A stretch of DNA of 64,000 nucleotides from an uncultured Duncaniella sp. (GTDB taxonomy: Bacteria; Bacteroidota; Bacteroidia; Bacteroidales; Muribaculaceae): the NCBI GenBank assembly GCA_910586305.1, contig CAJUGS010000009.1, positions 24,455 through 88,454 on the forward strand, given 5' to 3'. Both the position numbers and the translations under genes were made by a program. Each line of letters opens with the position of its first letter. Positions within the stretch are counted from its first letter, which is position 1. A model generated the notes under the pieces. It saw only the letters and a list, made by a program, of their open reading frames with translations, was not told the DNA's origin and did not search any database. Below, in pieces: positions 52,981 through 62,515 of this stretch.

Positions 52981-54477
52981 TTATTTTTTCCAGAAAGACG
53001 GGGTGAAGATGACAAGCACGGTGAAGAGTTCCAGACGACCTGTGAGCATTATGAAGGCCAGAAGCCATTTCCCTGAGTCGGGTACAAGTGCAAATGAACC
53101 TCCATAGCCTGTGACACCCGATGCAAGGCCGGTGTTGCTTATACAGGTGAACGTCGAGAAAAACGAGTCAACCAGAGGCATACCCATTGCTGTCAGCACG
53201 ATTCCACCGACAATGATTATGAACATATAAAGACACAGGAATGCAGTGACCTTTGACACCGTCTCGTGTGGTATCACCCTGCCGTTTACTCTCACGGTGA
53301 GAATATTGTTGGGATGGATGCAGCGGTCTATCTCATTACGGCAATTCTTGAGCATATAGATCAGGCGGTCCAGCTTTGCTCCACCGCTGGTAGAGCCGGC
53401 ACACGCACCGAAATACATAAGAAACATGGACAACGCTATTGTAAACGTACCCCAGTTGCCAAAATCGCCCACTTCGAAACCTGTAGAGGATATCAGTGAT
53501 ACAATCTGGAAAAGCGGGTCGAGAGTCCATGACTTGAGTGTGGTGGCCTGTCCCTTTAGGAATATGTTAGCCACGAAAAGCACATAGAAGAACGCTATGA
53601 TGAATAGGTAGAATTTGAAGACATCATTGTGCCAGATGGCACGGAAGTCACGATTGACGGCACGATAGATGAGCGTGAAGCTCACACCGCCTATGAACAT
53701 GAAGAATGTCGTCACCACCTCTATATAGTCGCTGTTCCACAGACTCAGACCCTCGTCGGAGGTCGAGAAGCCGCCTGTCGACATTATGGAGAATGAATAA
53801 TTTATGGCATCGAATACACCCATCGGACCTGCCACAAGGAGTGTGAAGAGCAGCACGGTGAGGGTGATGTATATGAGCCACAGACTCTTGGCTGTCTGTG
53901 ATATGCGAGGCCGCAGTTTGTCGTGGGTAATTCCGGTCACTTCGGCGTTGAACATCTGCATTCCCCCCGAATGATTGAGCATTGGAATCACGGCAAGTGT
54001 GAAGAGTATGATACCCATACCTCCTATCCACTGCATGAGCGAACGCCATATCACCGCACCGTGGCTCAGGTGGCTTATTGAAGTCATTATTGACGCTCCT
54101 GTTGTAGTGAACCCCGACATTGCTTCAAAGAAGGCATCCGAGATACTCAGCGGATTGGTAGAAGCGGTCATGAACGGTATCATACCGAATATCGAGAAGA
54201 ACACCCACACAAGGGCTGTGAGTAGAAAGCCTTCTCGCTTGCCCATCGACGAAGACCGGGGGTGGATCAGAGTCATGGCTCCTCCGCAGGAGAGGCTCAG
54301 GCACAGAGTGAGGAGGAATGACCGCCAGTCGTCTTCGCCATAGTAGAAACAGGTGGCCATGGGGATGAGAAGGAACACCGATTCTATCACGAGAAGAAGA
54401 CCTATGACGCGGAGCACCACAGGAAAGTTTATGAAAGGCATATTGAGCCTAAACCGACGCAGGTCTGAACCGTTCAT
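52981..54477 (-). CDS. trkH: TrkH/KtrB-family potassium transporter subunit
   Basis: 498 residues with about ten membrane segments and four M1-P-M2 repeats; pore loops such as SGFTTTGASIM, MSTGGFSTSD, SSTGFEVGDFG and SNTGLASGVTG are visible, and the last Gly of each filter is present. It moves K+ into the cell with its RCK partner TrkA, encoded directly upstream with a four-base overlap. It is the final gene of the purB-dxs-trkAH operon. Confidence 0.93.
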   Translation of the reverse strand: MNGSDLRRFRLNMPFINFPVVLRVIGLLLVIESVFLLIPMATCFYYGEDDWRSFLLTLCLSLSCGGAMTLIHPRSSSMGKREGFLLTALVWVFFSIFGMIPFMTASTNPLSISDAFFEAMSGFTTTGASIMTSISHLSHGAVIWRSLMQWIGGMGIILFTLAVIPMLNHSGGMQMFNAEVTGITHDKLRPRISQTAKSLWLIYITLTVLLFTLLVAGPMGVFDAINYSFSIMSTGGFSTSDEGLSLWNSDYIEVVTTFFMFIGGVSFTLIYRAVNRDFRAIWHNDVFKFYLFIIAFFYVLFVANIFLKGQATTLKSWTLDPLFQIVSLISSTGFEVGDFGNWGTFTIALSMFLMYFGACAGSTSGGAKLDRLIYMLKNCRNEIDRCIHPNNILTVRVNGRVIPHETVSKVTAFLCLYMFIIIVGGIVLTAMGMPLVDSFFSTFTCISNTGLASGVTGYGGSFALVPDSGKWLLAFIMLTGRLELFTVLVIFTPSFWKK

Positions 54478-55808
54478 GAGAAGAGTTTCTCGACTTTATG
54501 GATTACTCCGTTGAGGGTGAATACCACCACTCTGTCACCTGGCTGTATTTCTGTATTACCGCTCACGAGATGGCCTTTGCCGTCACGGATGAGTCCGGCT
54601 ATGGTCATGTAGTGGGAGAGATGGAGGTCCTTGATGGGTGCACGGGTGATTTTTGAGCCCTCTTTTGCCACGATTTCGGCCACCTCTGCATCGGCAAGTG
54701 CAAGACATTTGGAGGTAGAGGTGTCGCGGTCGAGCAGCATCTGGAATATGCGGGAGGAGGCGAGAAGTTTTTTGTTGACGATAGTGCCTATATTCAGACC
54801 CTCGGCCTCGGATATGAACTGGATGTTTTCCACCTCGGCTATGGTCTTTATCACTCCGAATTCTTTGGCCGCGAGACAGGTGAGAATGTTCGACTCGCTA
54901 CTATCGGCCAGGGCTATGAATGCGTCGGTATCCACGATACCCGCATCGCGTAACGCATCCGTATCGCGGGCGTCTGCGTTGATTATAAGTGCGTCAGGGC
55001 ACTGTTCGGAGAGTTTGACACACACGCTGTGGTCAGGGTCGAGAATCTTTATGTTGAATTTGTCGCCTACCAGGTTGCAGAGCCTGATGGCTATGCGGCT
55101 TCCGCCCATTATGATGATGTCGCGTATGCGTCGTTCGGTCTTGCCGCAAAGTGGGATAAGCTGTTTCACATTGGACGGCAGCGACATGAAATATACTATA
55201 TCGTTGGGCTCGATACGGTCGTCACCGCCGGGTATGATGGTTTCGTGGCGTCGTTTGATAGCTGCCACGTGGAAGTCGTGGGTGGAACGTCCCAGGTCCT
55301 TGAGCTTGATACCTATGAGGGGTGCGCCCTCGCGTAGTTTCACGCCCACGAGTATCAGTTCGCCGTCGTGGAGCTCGAACCAGTGGCGCACCCAGTTGTG
55401 GTTGAGCGCGTTTATGATTTCGAGTGCGGCGAGATATTCGGGATATATTGTGTCGTCGGCTCCTATCGAGCGGAAAAATTCACGGTTGGCGGGGTCCTTG
55501 TATTCGAAGTTGTCCACTCGTGCCACTGTCTTGGCTGCTCCGAGGCTTTTTGCTATCGAACAGGCCACGATGTTGCGAGTCTCGAACGGCGTGACCGCGA
55601 TGAAGAGATCGCAGTCTTCCACTCCGGCTTGGCGCAGAGCTTTGAATGAGGTGGGGCGTCCGTGAGATGTGAGAAGGTTGTAGTTGGCATCGAGCATGGC
55701 CAGCTTGGCACGGTCTTCGTCCACTACGGTGATGTCCTGTTCTTCACGCGAGAGGAGTTTGGCAAGATGACATCCCACCTCTCCGCAGCCGGCAATGACA
55801 ATTTTCAT
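54474..55808 (-). CDS. trkA: TrkA potassium channel regulator (two RCK units)
   Basis: 444 residues. Two Rossmann units: [13 protein letters not shown] near residue 8 with VVDED, and [14 protein letters not shown] near 235 with ILDPD. Each is followed by a TrkA-C domain ([15 protein letters not shown] and the C-terminal [17 protein letters not shown]). The protein gates TrkH in response to nucleotides. ATGA overlaps with dxs and trkH. Confidence 0.94.
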   Translation of the reverse strand: MKIVIAGCGEVGCHLAKLLSREEQDITVVDEDRAKLAMLDANYNLLTSHGRPTSFKALRQAGVEDCDLFIAVTPFETRNIVACSIAKSLGAAKTVARVDNFEYKDPANREFFRSIGADDTIYPEYLAALEIINALNHNWVRHWFELHDGELILVGVKLREGAPLIGIKLKDLGRSTHDFHVAAIKRRHETIIPGGDDRIEPNDIVYFMSLPSNVKQLIPLCGKTERRIRDIIIMGGSRIAIRLCNLVGDKFNIKILDPDHSVCVKLSEQCPDALIINADARDTDALRDAGIVDTDAFIALADSSESNILTCLAAKEFGVIKTIAEVENIQFISEAEGLNIGTIVNKKLLASSRIFQMLLDRDTSTSKCLALADAEVAEIVAKEGSKITRAPIKDLHLSHYMTIAGLIRDGKGHLVSGNTEIQPGDRVVVFTLNGVIHKVEKLFS

Positions 55809-57715
55809 TTCCTGTCGGTTACGTTGGCAATAGTATTGTAGATTCCCTCTTCGTCAAACCCGCAGAGATGTTGCAGTTCTTCAGGCTTTCCCTGAGGAAT
55901 GAATCGGTCGGGGACTCCGAGACGTGTCACCTTGACATTGTGCCCGTTCTCGGCCATCCATTCCAGCACGGCTGCTCCCAGTCCGCCGTTGACAGTGCCG
56001 TCTTCTACGGTGATTACCGGGCAGTCTTTCGAGGCTACTTCGGCAAGCAGGTCGTTGTCGAGCGGTTTTAGATATATCATGTCGTAGTGGGCCACGCTGA
56101 CACCGAGTTCTTTGCCTGCTCTGTCGATGGCACGGGCTGCTGTGTCGCTCACAGGGCCTATTGTAAGAACTACAGCATCATTTCCGTCACGCAGTTTCTC
56201 TCCTTTTCCGAGCGGGAGGAGAGCTGTTACATCCGACGGTTTGGCGGAAGCATTGCCTCGTGGATAGCGAATGGCAAACGGGCCGTTGAAACCGTGGGCC
56301 GTATACATGAGCCGTCTCAACATATCGGCATTGCGTGGAGAGGCCACTGTGAGACCGGGGATGGAGCGGAGATATGAGAGGTCAAACACTCCGTGGTGGG
56401 TTGCGCCGTCCTCGCCGACAAGTCCGGCGCGGTCAAGGCAGAACACAACAGGAAGACCTTCGATAGCCACATCGTGGATGATGTGGTCGTAGGCTCGCTG
56501 GAGAAACGAAGAGTAGATGGCTACATATGGTTTGAGATTGTCCTTGGCCATACCGCCGGCAAAAGTCACGGCGTGGCCTTCGGATATACCCACGTCGAAT
56601 GTCCGGTCGGGGAATCGTTCCTGCATCATGTTGACCGATGTTCCCGACGGCATTGCGGCGGTTACGGCCACTACCCTCGGGTCTTTCTCGGCAATCTCTA
56701 CGAGAGTGCTTCCGAATACATCCTGCCACTTCGGTGGTTTGGATGGATCCGATTCCGGACGTTTGCCGGTGGCCGGATCGAAGAGTCCGGGTGCGTGCCA
56801 CACAGCCGGATTCTTTTCAGCCGGTTTGTAGCCTTTGCCCTTCACTGTGCGCAGATGGAGTATGCGTGGTCCGCGATAGTCCTTGATGTCATTGAGCACC
56901 TTGATTATTGTGGGCAGGTCGTGGCCGTCAAACGGACCGAAATACCTTATATTCAGTCCTTCGAAGATATTCTGTTCCTTGTTGATGAGTGACTTTAGGC
57001 TGTTGTTGAACCGCATGATGCGTCCTTTGCCGTCCGATGAGAAATTGAACAGCGATGAGAGCTTGTATCGCAGATTATTGTAGGACTTCGATGTGGTGAG
57101 GTGTGCCAGATAGGAGTTGAGCGACCCTACATTGCGGTCAATCGACATATCGTTGTCGTTGAGTATTATGAGCAGGTCGCTCTTTGAATTAGCCGCGTTG
57201 TTGAGCCCTTCAAATGCAAGGCCGCCGCTGATTGATGCGTCGCCAATTACGGCCACCACATGACGGCGAGGCTTTTCATCCTGTAGCTTTGTGGCTACGG
57301 CCATACCGAGAGCCGCCGAGATTGAGTTGGAGGCATGGCCGGCCGTAAAGGTGTCATATTCACTCTCTTTCGGCGACGGAAATCCCGATAGTCCTCCGAG
57401 AGTGCGGTTGGTGTGGAATGAATCTCGCCGTCCGGTGAGTATCTTGTGGCCGTAGGCCTGGTGGCCCACATCCCACACGATGCGGTCATACGGTGTATTG
57501 AATACGTAGTGGAGGGCCACGGTGAGTTCAACCGTGCCCATTGATGAGGCAAAGTGTCCCGGACGGGTAGAGAGTGAATCGATGAGAAACGACCGCAGTT
57601 CGCCACACACCTCGGGCAGCTTTCCCTCGGGCAGCTTTCGCAGGTCGGCGGGAGAGTCGATATGGCTCAGCAAAGGATAGCGAACTTTGTTATCGTTCAT
57701 CTTTTCGTTTTCCAT
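55805..57715 (-). CDS. dxs: 1-deoxy-D-xylulose-5-phosphate synthase
   Basis: 636 residues. TPP-binding motif [15 protein letters not shown] ending in NDN, the early [26 protein letters not shown] and the C-terminal transketolase domain ([17 protein letters not shown]). It makes DXP from pyruvate and glyceraldehyde-3-phosphate, the entry to the MEP isoprenoid pathway. Two starts are possible (57715 or ATG at 57700); both overlap the preceding small gene. Confidence 0.95.
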   Translation of the reverse strand: MENEKMNDNKVRYPLLSHIDSPADLRKLPEGKLPEVCGELRSFLIDSLSTRPGHFASSMGTVELTVALHYVFNTPYDRIVWDVGHQAYGHKILTGRRDSFHTNRTLGGLSGFPSPKESEYDTFTAGHASNSISAALGMAVATKLQDEKPRRHVVAVIGDASISGGLAFEGLNNAANSKSDLLIILNDNDMSIDRNVGSLNSYLAHLTTSKSYNNLRYKLSSLFNFSSDGKGRIMRFNNSLKSLINKEQNIFEGLNIRYFGPFDGHDLPTIIKVLNDIKDYRGPRILHLRTVKGKGYKPAEKNPAVWHAPGLFDPATGKRPESDPSKPPKWQDVFGSTLVEIAEKDPRVVAVTAAMPSGTSVNMMQERFPDRTFDVGISEGHAVTFAGGMAKDNLKPYVAIYSSFLQRAYDHIIHDVAIEGLPVVFCLDRAGLVGEDGATHHGVFDLSYLRSIPGLTVASPRNADMLRRLMYTAHGFNGPFAIRYPRGNASAKPSDVTALLPLGKGEKLRDGNDAVVLTIGPVSDTAARAIDRAGKELGVSVAHYDMIYLKPLDNDLLAEVASKDCPVITVEDGTVNGGLGAAVLEWMAENGHNVKVTRLGVPDRFIPQGKPEELQHLCGFDEEGIYNTIANVTDRK

Positions 57716-57878
57716 TCTTTATATATTTCTTATATAGAGGCACCCACACCACTATTCCTGATGCCACGACTATGAACAGCACTCTCAGCGTGAAAGGCTG
57801 TGTGGCTACAACCAGGAAGCACAGAACGAGCCATAATGCTCCCAGAAAGACGAACCGTATAGTGGTGGGGGTGTCCAT
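57690..57878 (-). CDS. Small two-helix membrane protein between purB and dxs
   Basis: 62 residues with two hydrophobic segments (about 8-26 and 30-48) and a basic C-terminal tail ([14 protein letters not shown]). It lies in the same operon, 27 bases after purB, and overlaps the start of dxs. Hydrophobic layout and tight position argue for a real gene. I recognise no family; function unknown. Confidence 0.6.
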   Translation of the reverse strand: MDTPTTIRFVFLGALWLVLCFLVVATQPFTLRVLFIVVASGIVVWVPLYKKYIKNGKRKDER

Positions 57879-57905
57879 TGTAGAGATTTTCCGGATAGGC
57901 GGTTT

Positions 57906-59249
57906 TTAATATCCTGTATAGGTGTGCGGGGTAACGGAGCGCATCTTTTCCTTCACTTCGGGAGAAACCTCGAGGGTGTCTATGAAGGCCGAGATGCTTT
58001 CGGCAGTCACTGCCGAGTTGGTACGTGTGAGTGCCTTGAGGGTCTCATAGGGGTTGGGGTAGCCTTCGCGACGCAGGATAGTCTGGAGGGCTTCAGCCAC
58101 CACGCTCCAGGTGTTGTCGAGGTCGGCATCGATGGCCTGGCGGTTGAGCAGGAGCTTGTTGAGTCCCTTCATGGTCGATGCGATGGCTATGAGGGTATTG
58201 GCCATGGGCACTCCGATGTTGCGGAGAACGGTGGAGTCAGTGAGGTCTCGCTGGAGGCGCGAGATGGGGAGTTTGCCCGAGAGGTGGCGGAAGAGGGCGT
58301 TGGCTATGCCGAGATTGCCTTCAGAGTTCTCGAAGTCGATAGGATTGACCTTGTGGGGCATGGCTGATGAGCCGACCTCTCCGGCCTTGATCTTCTGCTT
58401 GAAGTATTCCATCGAGATATACATCCACATATCGCGGTCGAGGTCGATGATGATATCGTTGATACGGGCGAGGGCATCAAATATGGCAGCCAGGTTGTCA
58501 TAGTTGGAAATCTGGGTGGTGTACTCCTCACGTTCGATACCGAGCTTTTCCGAGAGGAAGTTGGCTCCGAATTCGCGCCAGTTGGTTTCGGGGAATGCAC
58601 ACAGATGGGCGTTGAAGTTACCGGTGGCTCCGCCAAACTTTCCGCTGATGGGCACGGCGCGGAGAATGTCGAGCTGGCGGCGCAGACGGTAGCTGAACAC
58701 GCGGATTTCCTTGCCCAGGCGGGTGGGAGATGCGGGCTGTCCGTGGGTCTTGGCGAGCATCGGGATATCGGCCCATTCGTCGGCACGACCCTCGAGATGG
58801 TCGATGAGCTCTTGCAGGCGGGGATAGTAGACATCGTTAAGCGCGTCGGCTATCGACATAGGCACCGATGTGTTGTTGATATCCTGTGATGTGAGGCCGA
58901 AGTGGATGAATTCCTTGTATTTCTCAAGTCCGAGCGCGTCAAATTTCTCTTTGATGAAATATTCCACAGCTTTTACGTCGTGGTTGGTGACGCTTTCTAT
59001 CTCTTTGATGCGGGCGGCGTCATCGACGCTGAAATTGCGGTAGATGTCGCGAAGGTGCTCAAATTCTGATGCGGGGAAGCCGGCAAGTGGAGTAAGGGGA
59101 ATCTCGCAGAGTGCGATGAAATACTCTATTTCAACCTTTACGCGATAGCGGATGAGGGCGTATTCCGAGAAATATTCGTCGAGAGTCTCGCATTTTGAGC
59201 GGTAGCGTCCGTCAACAGGGGAGATGGCAGTAAGCTCGGTGAGTTTCAT
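57906..59249 (-). CDS. purB: Adenylosuccinate lyase
   Basis: About 447 residues from ATG 59249 (MKLTELTAISPVDGRY), the usual PurB start; the 12 codons upstream have no family match. Signature GSSAMPHKVNPIDFENSEGN is present, as are HFGLTSQDINNTS and AKTHGQPASPTRLGKE. It cleaves SAICAR and adenylosuccinate in purine synthesis. First gene of the operon leading to dxs and trkAH. Confidence 0.95.
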   Translation of the reverse strand: MKLTELTAISPVDGRYRSKCETLDEYFSEYALIRYRVKVEIEYFIALCEIPLTPLAGFPASEFEHLRDIYRNFSVDDAARIKEIESVTNHDVKAVEYFIKEKFDALGLEKYKEFIHFGLTSQDINNTSVPMSIADALNDVYYPRLQELIDHLEGRADEWADIPMLAKTHGQPASPTRLGKEIRVFSYRLRRQLDILRAVPISGKFGGATGNFNAHLCAFPETNWREFGANFLSEKLGIEREEYTTQISNYDNLAAIFDALARINDIIIDLDRDMWMYISMEYFKQKIKAGEVGSSAMPHKVNPIDFENSEGNLGIANALFRHLSGKLPISRLQRDLTDSTVLRNIGVPMANTLIAIASTMKGLNKLLLNRQAIDADLDNTWSVVAEALQTILRREGYPNPYETLKALTRTNSAVTAESISAFIDTLEVSPEVKEKMRSVTPHTYTGY

Positions 59250-59281
59250 TGTGAATTGCGGATAATTGATTTGGATTATGT

Positions 59282-59290
59282 GCAAAATTA
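59282..59290 (-). promoter_or_regulatory. Possible -7 element of purB
   Basis: TAATTTTGC on the minus strand, 33 bases before the purB ATG. No clear TTTG about 20 bases upstream. Confidence 0.4.
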
Positions 59291-59426
59291 CAAAATCTTT
59301 CCGACATTCTCACAGTTTTACTCTCCTATATTGGTTTTGGAGAATCATTATGTGTAAAAATATGTTAAATATCACAACGTTGCAAAATTGTGTTTCAATT
59401 GTAACGAAGATGTAACATTTATATTC

Positions 59427-59435
59427 TAATTTTGC
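59427..59435 (+). promoter_or_regulatory. Possible -7 element of the candidate small RNA
   Basis: TAATTTTGC on the plus strand matches the Bacteroidota -7 pattern. The nearest TTG (59399-59401) is 25 bases upstream, so spacing is off. No plus-strand gene follows. Confidence 0.4.
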
Positions 59436-59439
59436 AATG

Positions 59440-59609
59440 TGAACATAATAGTATTGCTCTCGTCAGAGAGACTTGAAGATATAGAATCAATACCAAACCA
59501 AAGAAAAATACGGTTGCAAAAATAGTTTTTTAGCAGACAAAAATCATAAACCGAAAACATTATCGCATTTCTGAGGGGTTGTCGATAGAGACAATCCCTC
59601 AGCTTTTTT
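59440..59609 (+). ncRNA. Candidate small RNA in the purB / epimerase gap
   Basis: The 465-base gap between purB and the epimerase gene has no coding sense. On the plus strand a -7 element (59427-59435) is followed by a small hairpin (CTCTC/GAGAG near 59458-59471), about 100 A-rich bases, and a strong intrinsic terminator (59571-59609). No plus-strand gene lies between or after, so the terminator has no other obvious customer. This suggests a transcript of about 170 bases. I cannot match it to a known family such as 6S RNA. Confidence 0.4.
59571..59609 (+). terminator. Strong plus-strand intrinsic terminator
   Basis: CTGAGGGGTTGTC (59571-59583) pairs with GACAATCCCTCAG (59590-59602), one G-T pair, six-base loop, followed by C and six T. 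The other side lacks a T-run for the minus strand, so it points to plus-strand transcription. Confidence 0.75.
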
Positions 59610-59653
59610 ATGATTCTGAAGCCGGTGGTGAGAAATTTCCAAGTAAAGATAAT

Positions 59654-59689
59654 AAAGGCCTGTCGTTCTTGATGCAACGGCAGGCCTTT
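59654..59689 (-). terminator. Terminator of the mannan operon
   Basis: AAAGGCCTGTCGTT (59654-59667) pairs with AACGGCAGGCCTTT (59676-59689), one G-T pair, eight-base loop. It follows the epimerase stop on the minus strand by about 25 bases, with TTTATTATC beyond. Confidence 0.75.
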
Positions 59690-59714
59690 CGGTCATTATG
59701 TCGGTTGTGTTGCC

Positions 59715-60929
59715 TCAGAGTTCCGAGAGGATGTGCATTCCCTCAAGACACATACGTGAGTTGTGGTAGGGACATTTCCAGAATCCGGCCTTATCGTCCT
59801 TGCGGTTTATCTCGCCCGATGGAGACCTGCGTGACCAGTACCACTCTCCTTCGGGGTCGACAAGGTTGGCTGTTATATAGTCCCACGATTGTCTGGCAGC
59901 CTCAAGGGCGGCCGGTCGATTGTGGAAACGTGCGAGATAGAGCTGGCCTATGACGTTTTCAGCCTGCACCCACCAGTGCTTGTCATTGTCATAGTGTCCC
60001 GAAGGGAGATGGCGTTCATACACCATCGAACCGTCCCAGCATCGACCCTGGAGTCCGGCCTCGGCTATTCGGAGTGTATGGTCCAGAGTTTCGGCTGTGA
60101 GGCTGTCATCGCCTATCACCTGGGCTGTCTCCAGGAGCAGCCACGAGGCTTCGATATCGTGGCCGTAACTTTCGGAGTCGTCGAGCTTCTCCCAGTCATC
60201 GTTGAAGAAAAGAGTGAGATGGTGGGTCTGCGGGTTCTCTATACGGTCAAGGAATATGCGCAAAAGATAGCGCGTGGCCTCTTCCACATCGGCTATTGCC
60301 TTGTGGCCCGGAATCCGTTCTTTGAGCGCGCGGAGCAGATTGGTATATCCCTCGATTATGTGGAGGTGGGTGTTCATTGTCTTCGAGGCATTGGCATCCT
60401 TGTCGCTCAGACGCATATCGGCTATTGGCTGCCAGTCGCGTGTGGCAGCTTCGAGATAACCGTCCTTTTCGCGGTCGCGTGAATGGGTCTCGATGCAATA
60501 GAAGAGTTCCAATGCCTTGGCTATAGATTCCTCATCGCCGGTGGCGCGGAAGTATTCAGCCAGTCCGTAGATCATGAAGCCTATGGCGTAGAACTGTTTC
60601 TTAGTATCTTCTGGGAGTCCGTCGGCACCGACGCTCCAGAATGTACCTCCATACTCATGGTCAATGAAGTGCTCCATTATATAGTCGCGGGCGCGGGTCG
60701 CAGCATCGAGATACCCTGGAGTACCGAGTGTGCGGTAGGCCGACGAGAATGTCCACAGAATGCGTGCATTGAGTATGGCCCCCTTGGGAGCATCTTCATA
60801 CAGGCTTCCCTCCCCGTCGCGACGGCCATAGAAGCCGCCGCGCGGATCAGTCATTTTCTCCATCCAGTAGGGGAGGATATTGGTGGTGAGATTGTCGAGA
60901 AGCTCTTGGGAGAATCCGGCAGTGTTCAT
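59715..60929 (-). CDS. Cellobiose/mannobiose 2-epimerase (AGE superfamily)
   Basis: 404 residues of the (alpha/alpha)6-barrel AGE fold. Key His residues of cellobiose 2-epimerases are present: His188 and His190 in NTHLH, His257 in YGHDIEASWLL and His389 in FWKCPYHNSRMC. The enzyme converts the reducing-end residue of beta-1,4 disaccharides; next to a mannosylglucose phosphorylase it should turn mannobiose into mannosyl-glucose. Last gene of the operon, 27 bases after the transporter. Confidence 0.92.
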   Translation of the reverse strand: MNTAGFSQELLDNLTTNILPYWMEKMTDPRGGFYGRRDGEGSLYEDAPKGAILNARILWTFSSAYRTLGTPGYLDAATRARDYIMEHFIDHEYGGTFWSVGADGLPEDTKKQFYAIGFMIYGLAEYFRATGDEESIAKALELFYCIETHSRDREKDGYLEAATRDWQPIADMRLSDKDANASKTMNTHLHIIEGYTNLLRALKERIPGHKAIADVEEATRYLLRIFLDRIENPQTHHLTLFFNDDWEKLDDSESYGHDIEASWLLLETAQVIGDDSLTAETLDHTLRIAEAGLQGRCWDGSMVYERHLPSGHYDNDKHWWVQAENVIGQLYLARFHNRPAALEAARQSWDYITANLVDPEGEWYWSRRSPSGEINRKDDKAGFWKCPYHNSRMCLEGMHILSEL

Positions 60930-60956
60930 ATTTGTCAGTGTAGTTGTTGGGTTGTA

Positions 60957-62411
60957 TCAATCAGGTTCGACAATGCGGGCCTCCGCGGCCTTTACTGAAG
61001 GATCGACCACGGATTCACGTCGTGCGTGAAGCTCTGTCACGATGCGGTTCATCTCTTTAGAGTCAAGCGGATAGAACCATACGATAAGGAGCGATATGAG
61101 AGCCACACCGGCAGGAATAAAGGTCATGAGCATCCACAGACAGTTGATGGCACTCTCGGGCTGTGTGATGTCGAGCGTGGCGTTAGCTTCTGTACGCTCC
61201 ATATATCCGCATCCGCTCAGGAGCCACATCACGGCTGCACCACCGATGGCACCGCCGAATTTCTGTGCCATAGAGGCCGACGAGAAAATAAGGCCGGTGG
61301 ACGCGGTGTTGGTTTTGAGTTCCGAGTAGTCCGATACGTCGGCATACATCGACCAAACCAGCGGAGCCATGACTCCGGTGAGCACCGATATGATGATCTG
61401 AAGCAGGAGCATGAGTATCAGTCCGGCGTTGGAGGCAGGGGAGAGGGTGAAGAATATCACTGAGAAGATTATGAGAAGGGCATCCACCAGAATAAACGTG
61501 GGCTTCTTGCCTATTTTGTTCGTCACCGGTACCGCAAGAGCCACACCCACCATATTGGCCACCTCGCCGACACCAAGGAAGAGACCCGAATAGAAGAGTA
61601 TCGACAGGCTGAAGATTACGATATGCTGTTCGCCGCCTATGATGTCGGCGAAGAAGAAGGCCACAGTGGCGCCACGAACGGTATTGAACAGATTGAAACA
61701 GAGCGAGGCACCGTTGAGCAGCCACCAGGGTTTATTGGTGACAAGCGCCTTGAGGTCGCTGCCGAGCGAAGCCGAGCTAACTGTTGCAAGCTTCTCCCGG
61801 GTGAGTGAGAAGCATAGCAGGAATAGAATGAAGCAGCAGGCGGCTATGATGATCATGGCAAACTGCCAGGAGCTTTGAATCGAAAAACCTAATGAGTCTT
61901 TGAACATATTGCACAGAGGATCCCATGCAAAGAGGGCGATAAAGGAACCTGCGTAGGCAAAGAACATACGGTAGGACGAGAAGACGGTCTTCTCGGTGGA
62001 ATCGTCGGTGATTACACCGAGCATCGCGCCATATGGTACATTGATGCCGGTATACACGGTCATCATGAGGATATAGGTCACATAGGCCCACACGAGTTTG
62101 GCCGCATAGCCCCAGTCGGGGGTGGTGAACAGGAGTATGCCGCATATTGAGAACGGTGCCGCCACCCAGAACAGATAGGGGCGGTATTTGCCCCAGCGGG
62201 TCTTTGTGCGGTCGGCCACGACTCCCATCATGGGGTCGGACACGGCGTCCCAGATGCGCGTCACGAGCAGGAGAATGCCCGTGTCGACCAGTGAGATGCC
62301 GAAAACATTGGCGTAGAAGAAGGGCAGATAGTAGCTGAAGACCTTCCAGAACATGGATGAGGCCATATCGCCGAATCCGTAGCCTACTTTTAATCTTAGT
62401 GGTGCTGACAT
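60957..62411 (-). CDS. GPH-family sugar:cation symporter (probable manno-oligosaccharide importer)
   Basis: 484 residues from ATG 62411 (MSAPLRLKVGYGFGDMAS); an upstream in-frame start adds 21 polar residues with no family match. About 12 membrane helices. The GPH motifs are visible: RIWDAVSDPMMGVVADRTKTRWGKYRPY and YVTYILMMTVYTGINVPYG. Placed between phosphorylase and epimerase genes, it should import mannobiose or related disaccharides. A strong hairpin lies just upstream. Confidence 0.92.
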   Translation of the reverse strand: MSAPLRLKVGYGFGDMASSMFWKVFSYYLPFFYANVFGISLVDTGILLLVTRIWDAVSDPMMGVVADRTKTRWGKYRPYLFWVAAPFSICGILLFTTPDWGYAAKLVWAYVTYILMMTVYTGINVPYGAMLGVITDDSTEKTVFSSYRMFFAYAGSFIALFAWDPLCNMFKDSLGFSIQSSWQFAMIIIAACCFILFLLCFSLTREKLATVSSASLGSDLKALVTNKPWWLLNGASLCFNLFNTVRGATVAFFFADIIGGEQHIVIFSLSILFYSGLFLGVGEVANMVGVALAVPVTNKIGKKPTFILVDALLIIFSVIFFTLSPASNAGLILMLLLQIIISVLTGVMAPLVWSMYADVSDYSELKTNTASTGLIFSSASMAQKFGGAIGGAAVMWLLSGCGYMERTEANATLDITQPESAINCLWMLMTFIPAGVALISLLIVWFYPLDSKEMNRIVTELHARRESVVDPSVKAAEARIVEPD

Positions 62412-62456
62412 GGTAGTGGAATTGGATTGATGCTGAAAGACGGTGAATTGCGGGAA

Positions 62457-62493
62457 AACGAATGAAAATGACACCAGGCCATTTTCATTCGTT
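62457..62493 (-). other. Intra-operon hairpin before the transporter gene
   Basis: Perfect 14-base arms (AACGAATGAAAATG at 62457-62470, its complement at 62480-62493) with a nine-base loop; on the minus strand the stem is followed by TTTTCC. It lies in the 104-base gap between the phosphorylase stop and the transporter ATG, and may be a partial terminator. Confidence 0.6.
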
Positions 62494-62515
62494 CAGACAG
62501 CGTCGATTATTCGCT

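Noticed and set aside
54631..55665. 344-codon open frame on the plus strand
   Set aside because: Antisense to trkA, which has clear RCK motifs; the frame encodes low-complexity Ser/Arg-rich sequence with no domain.
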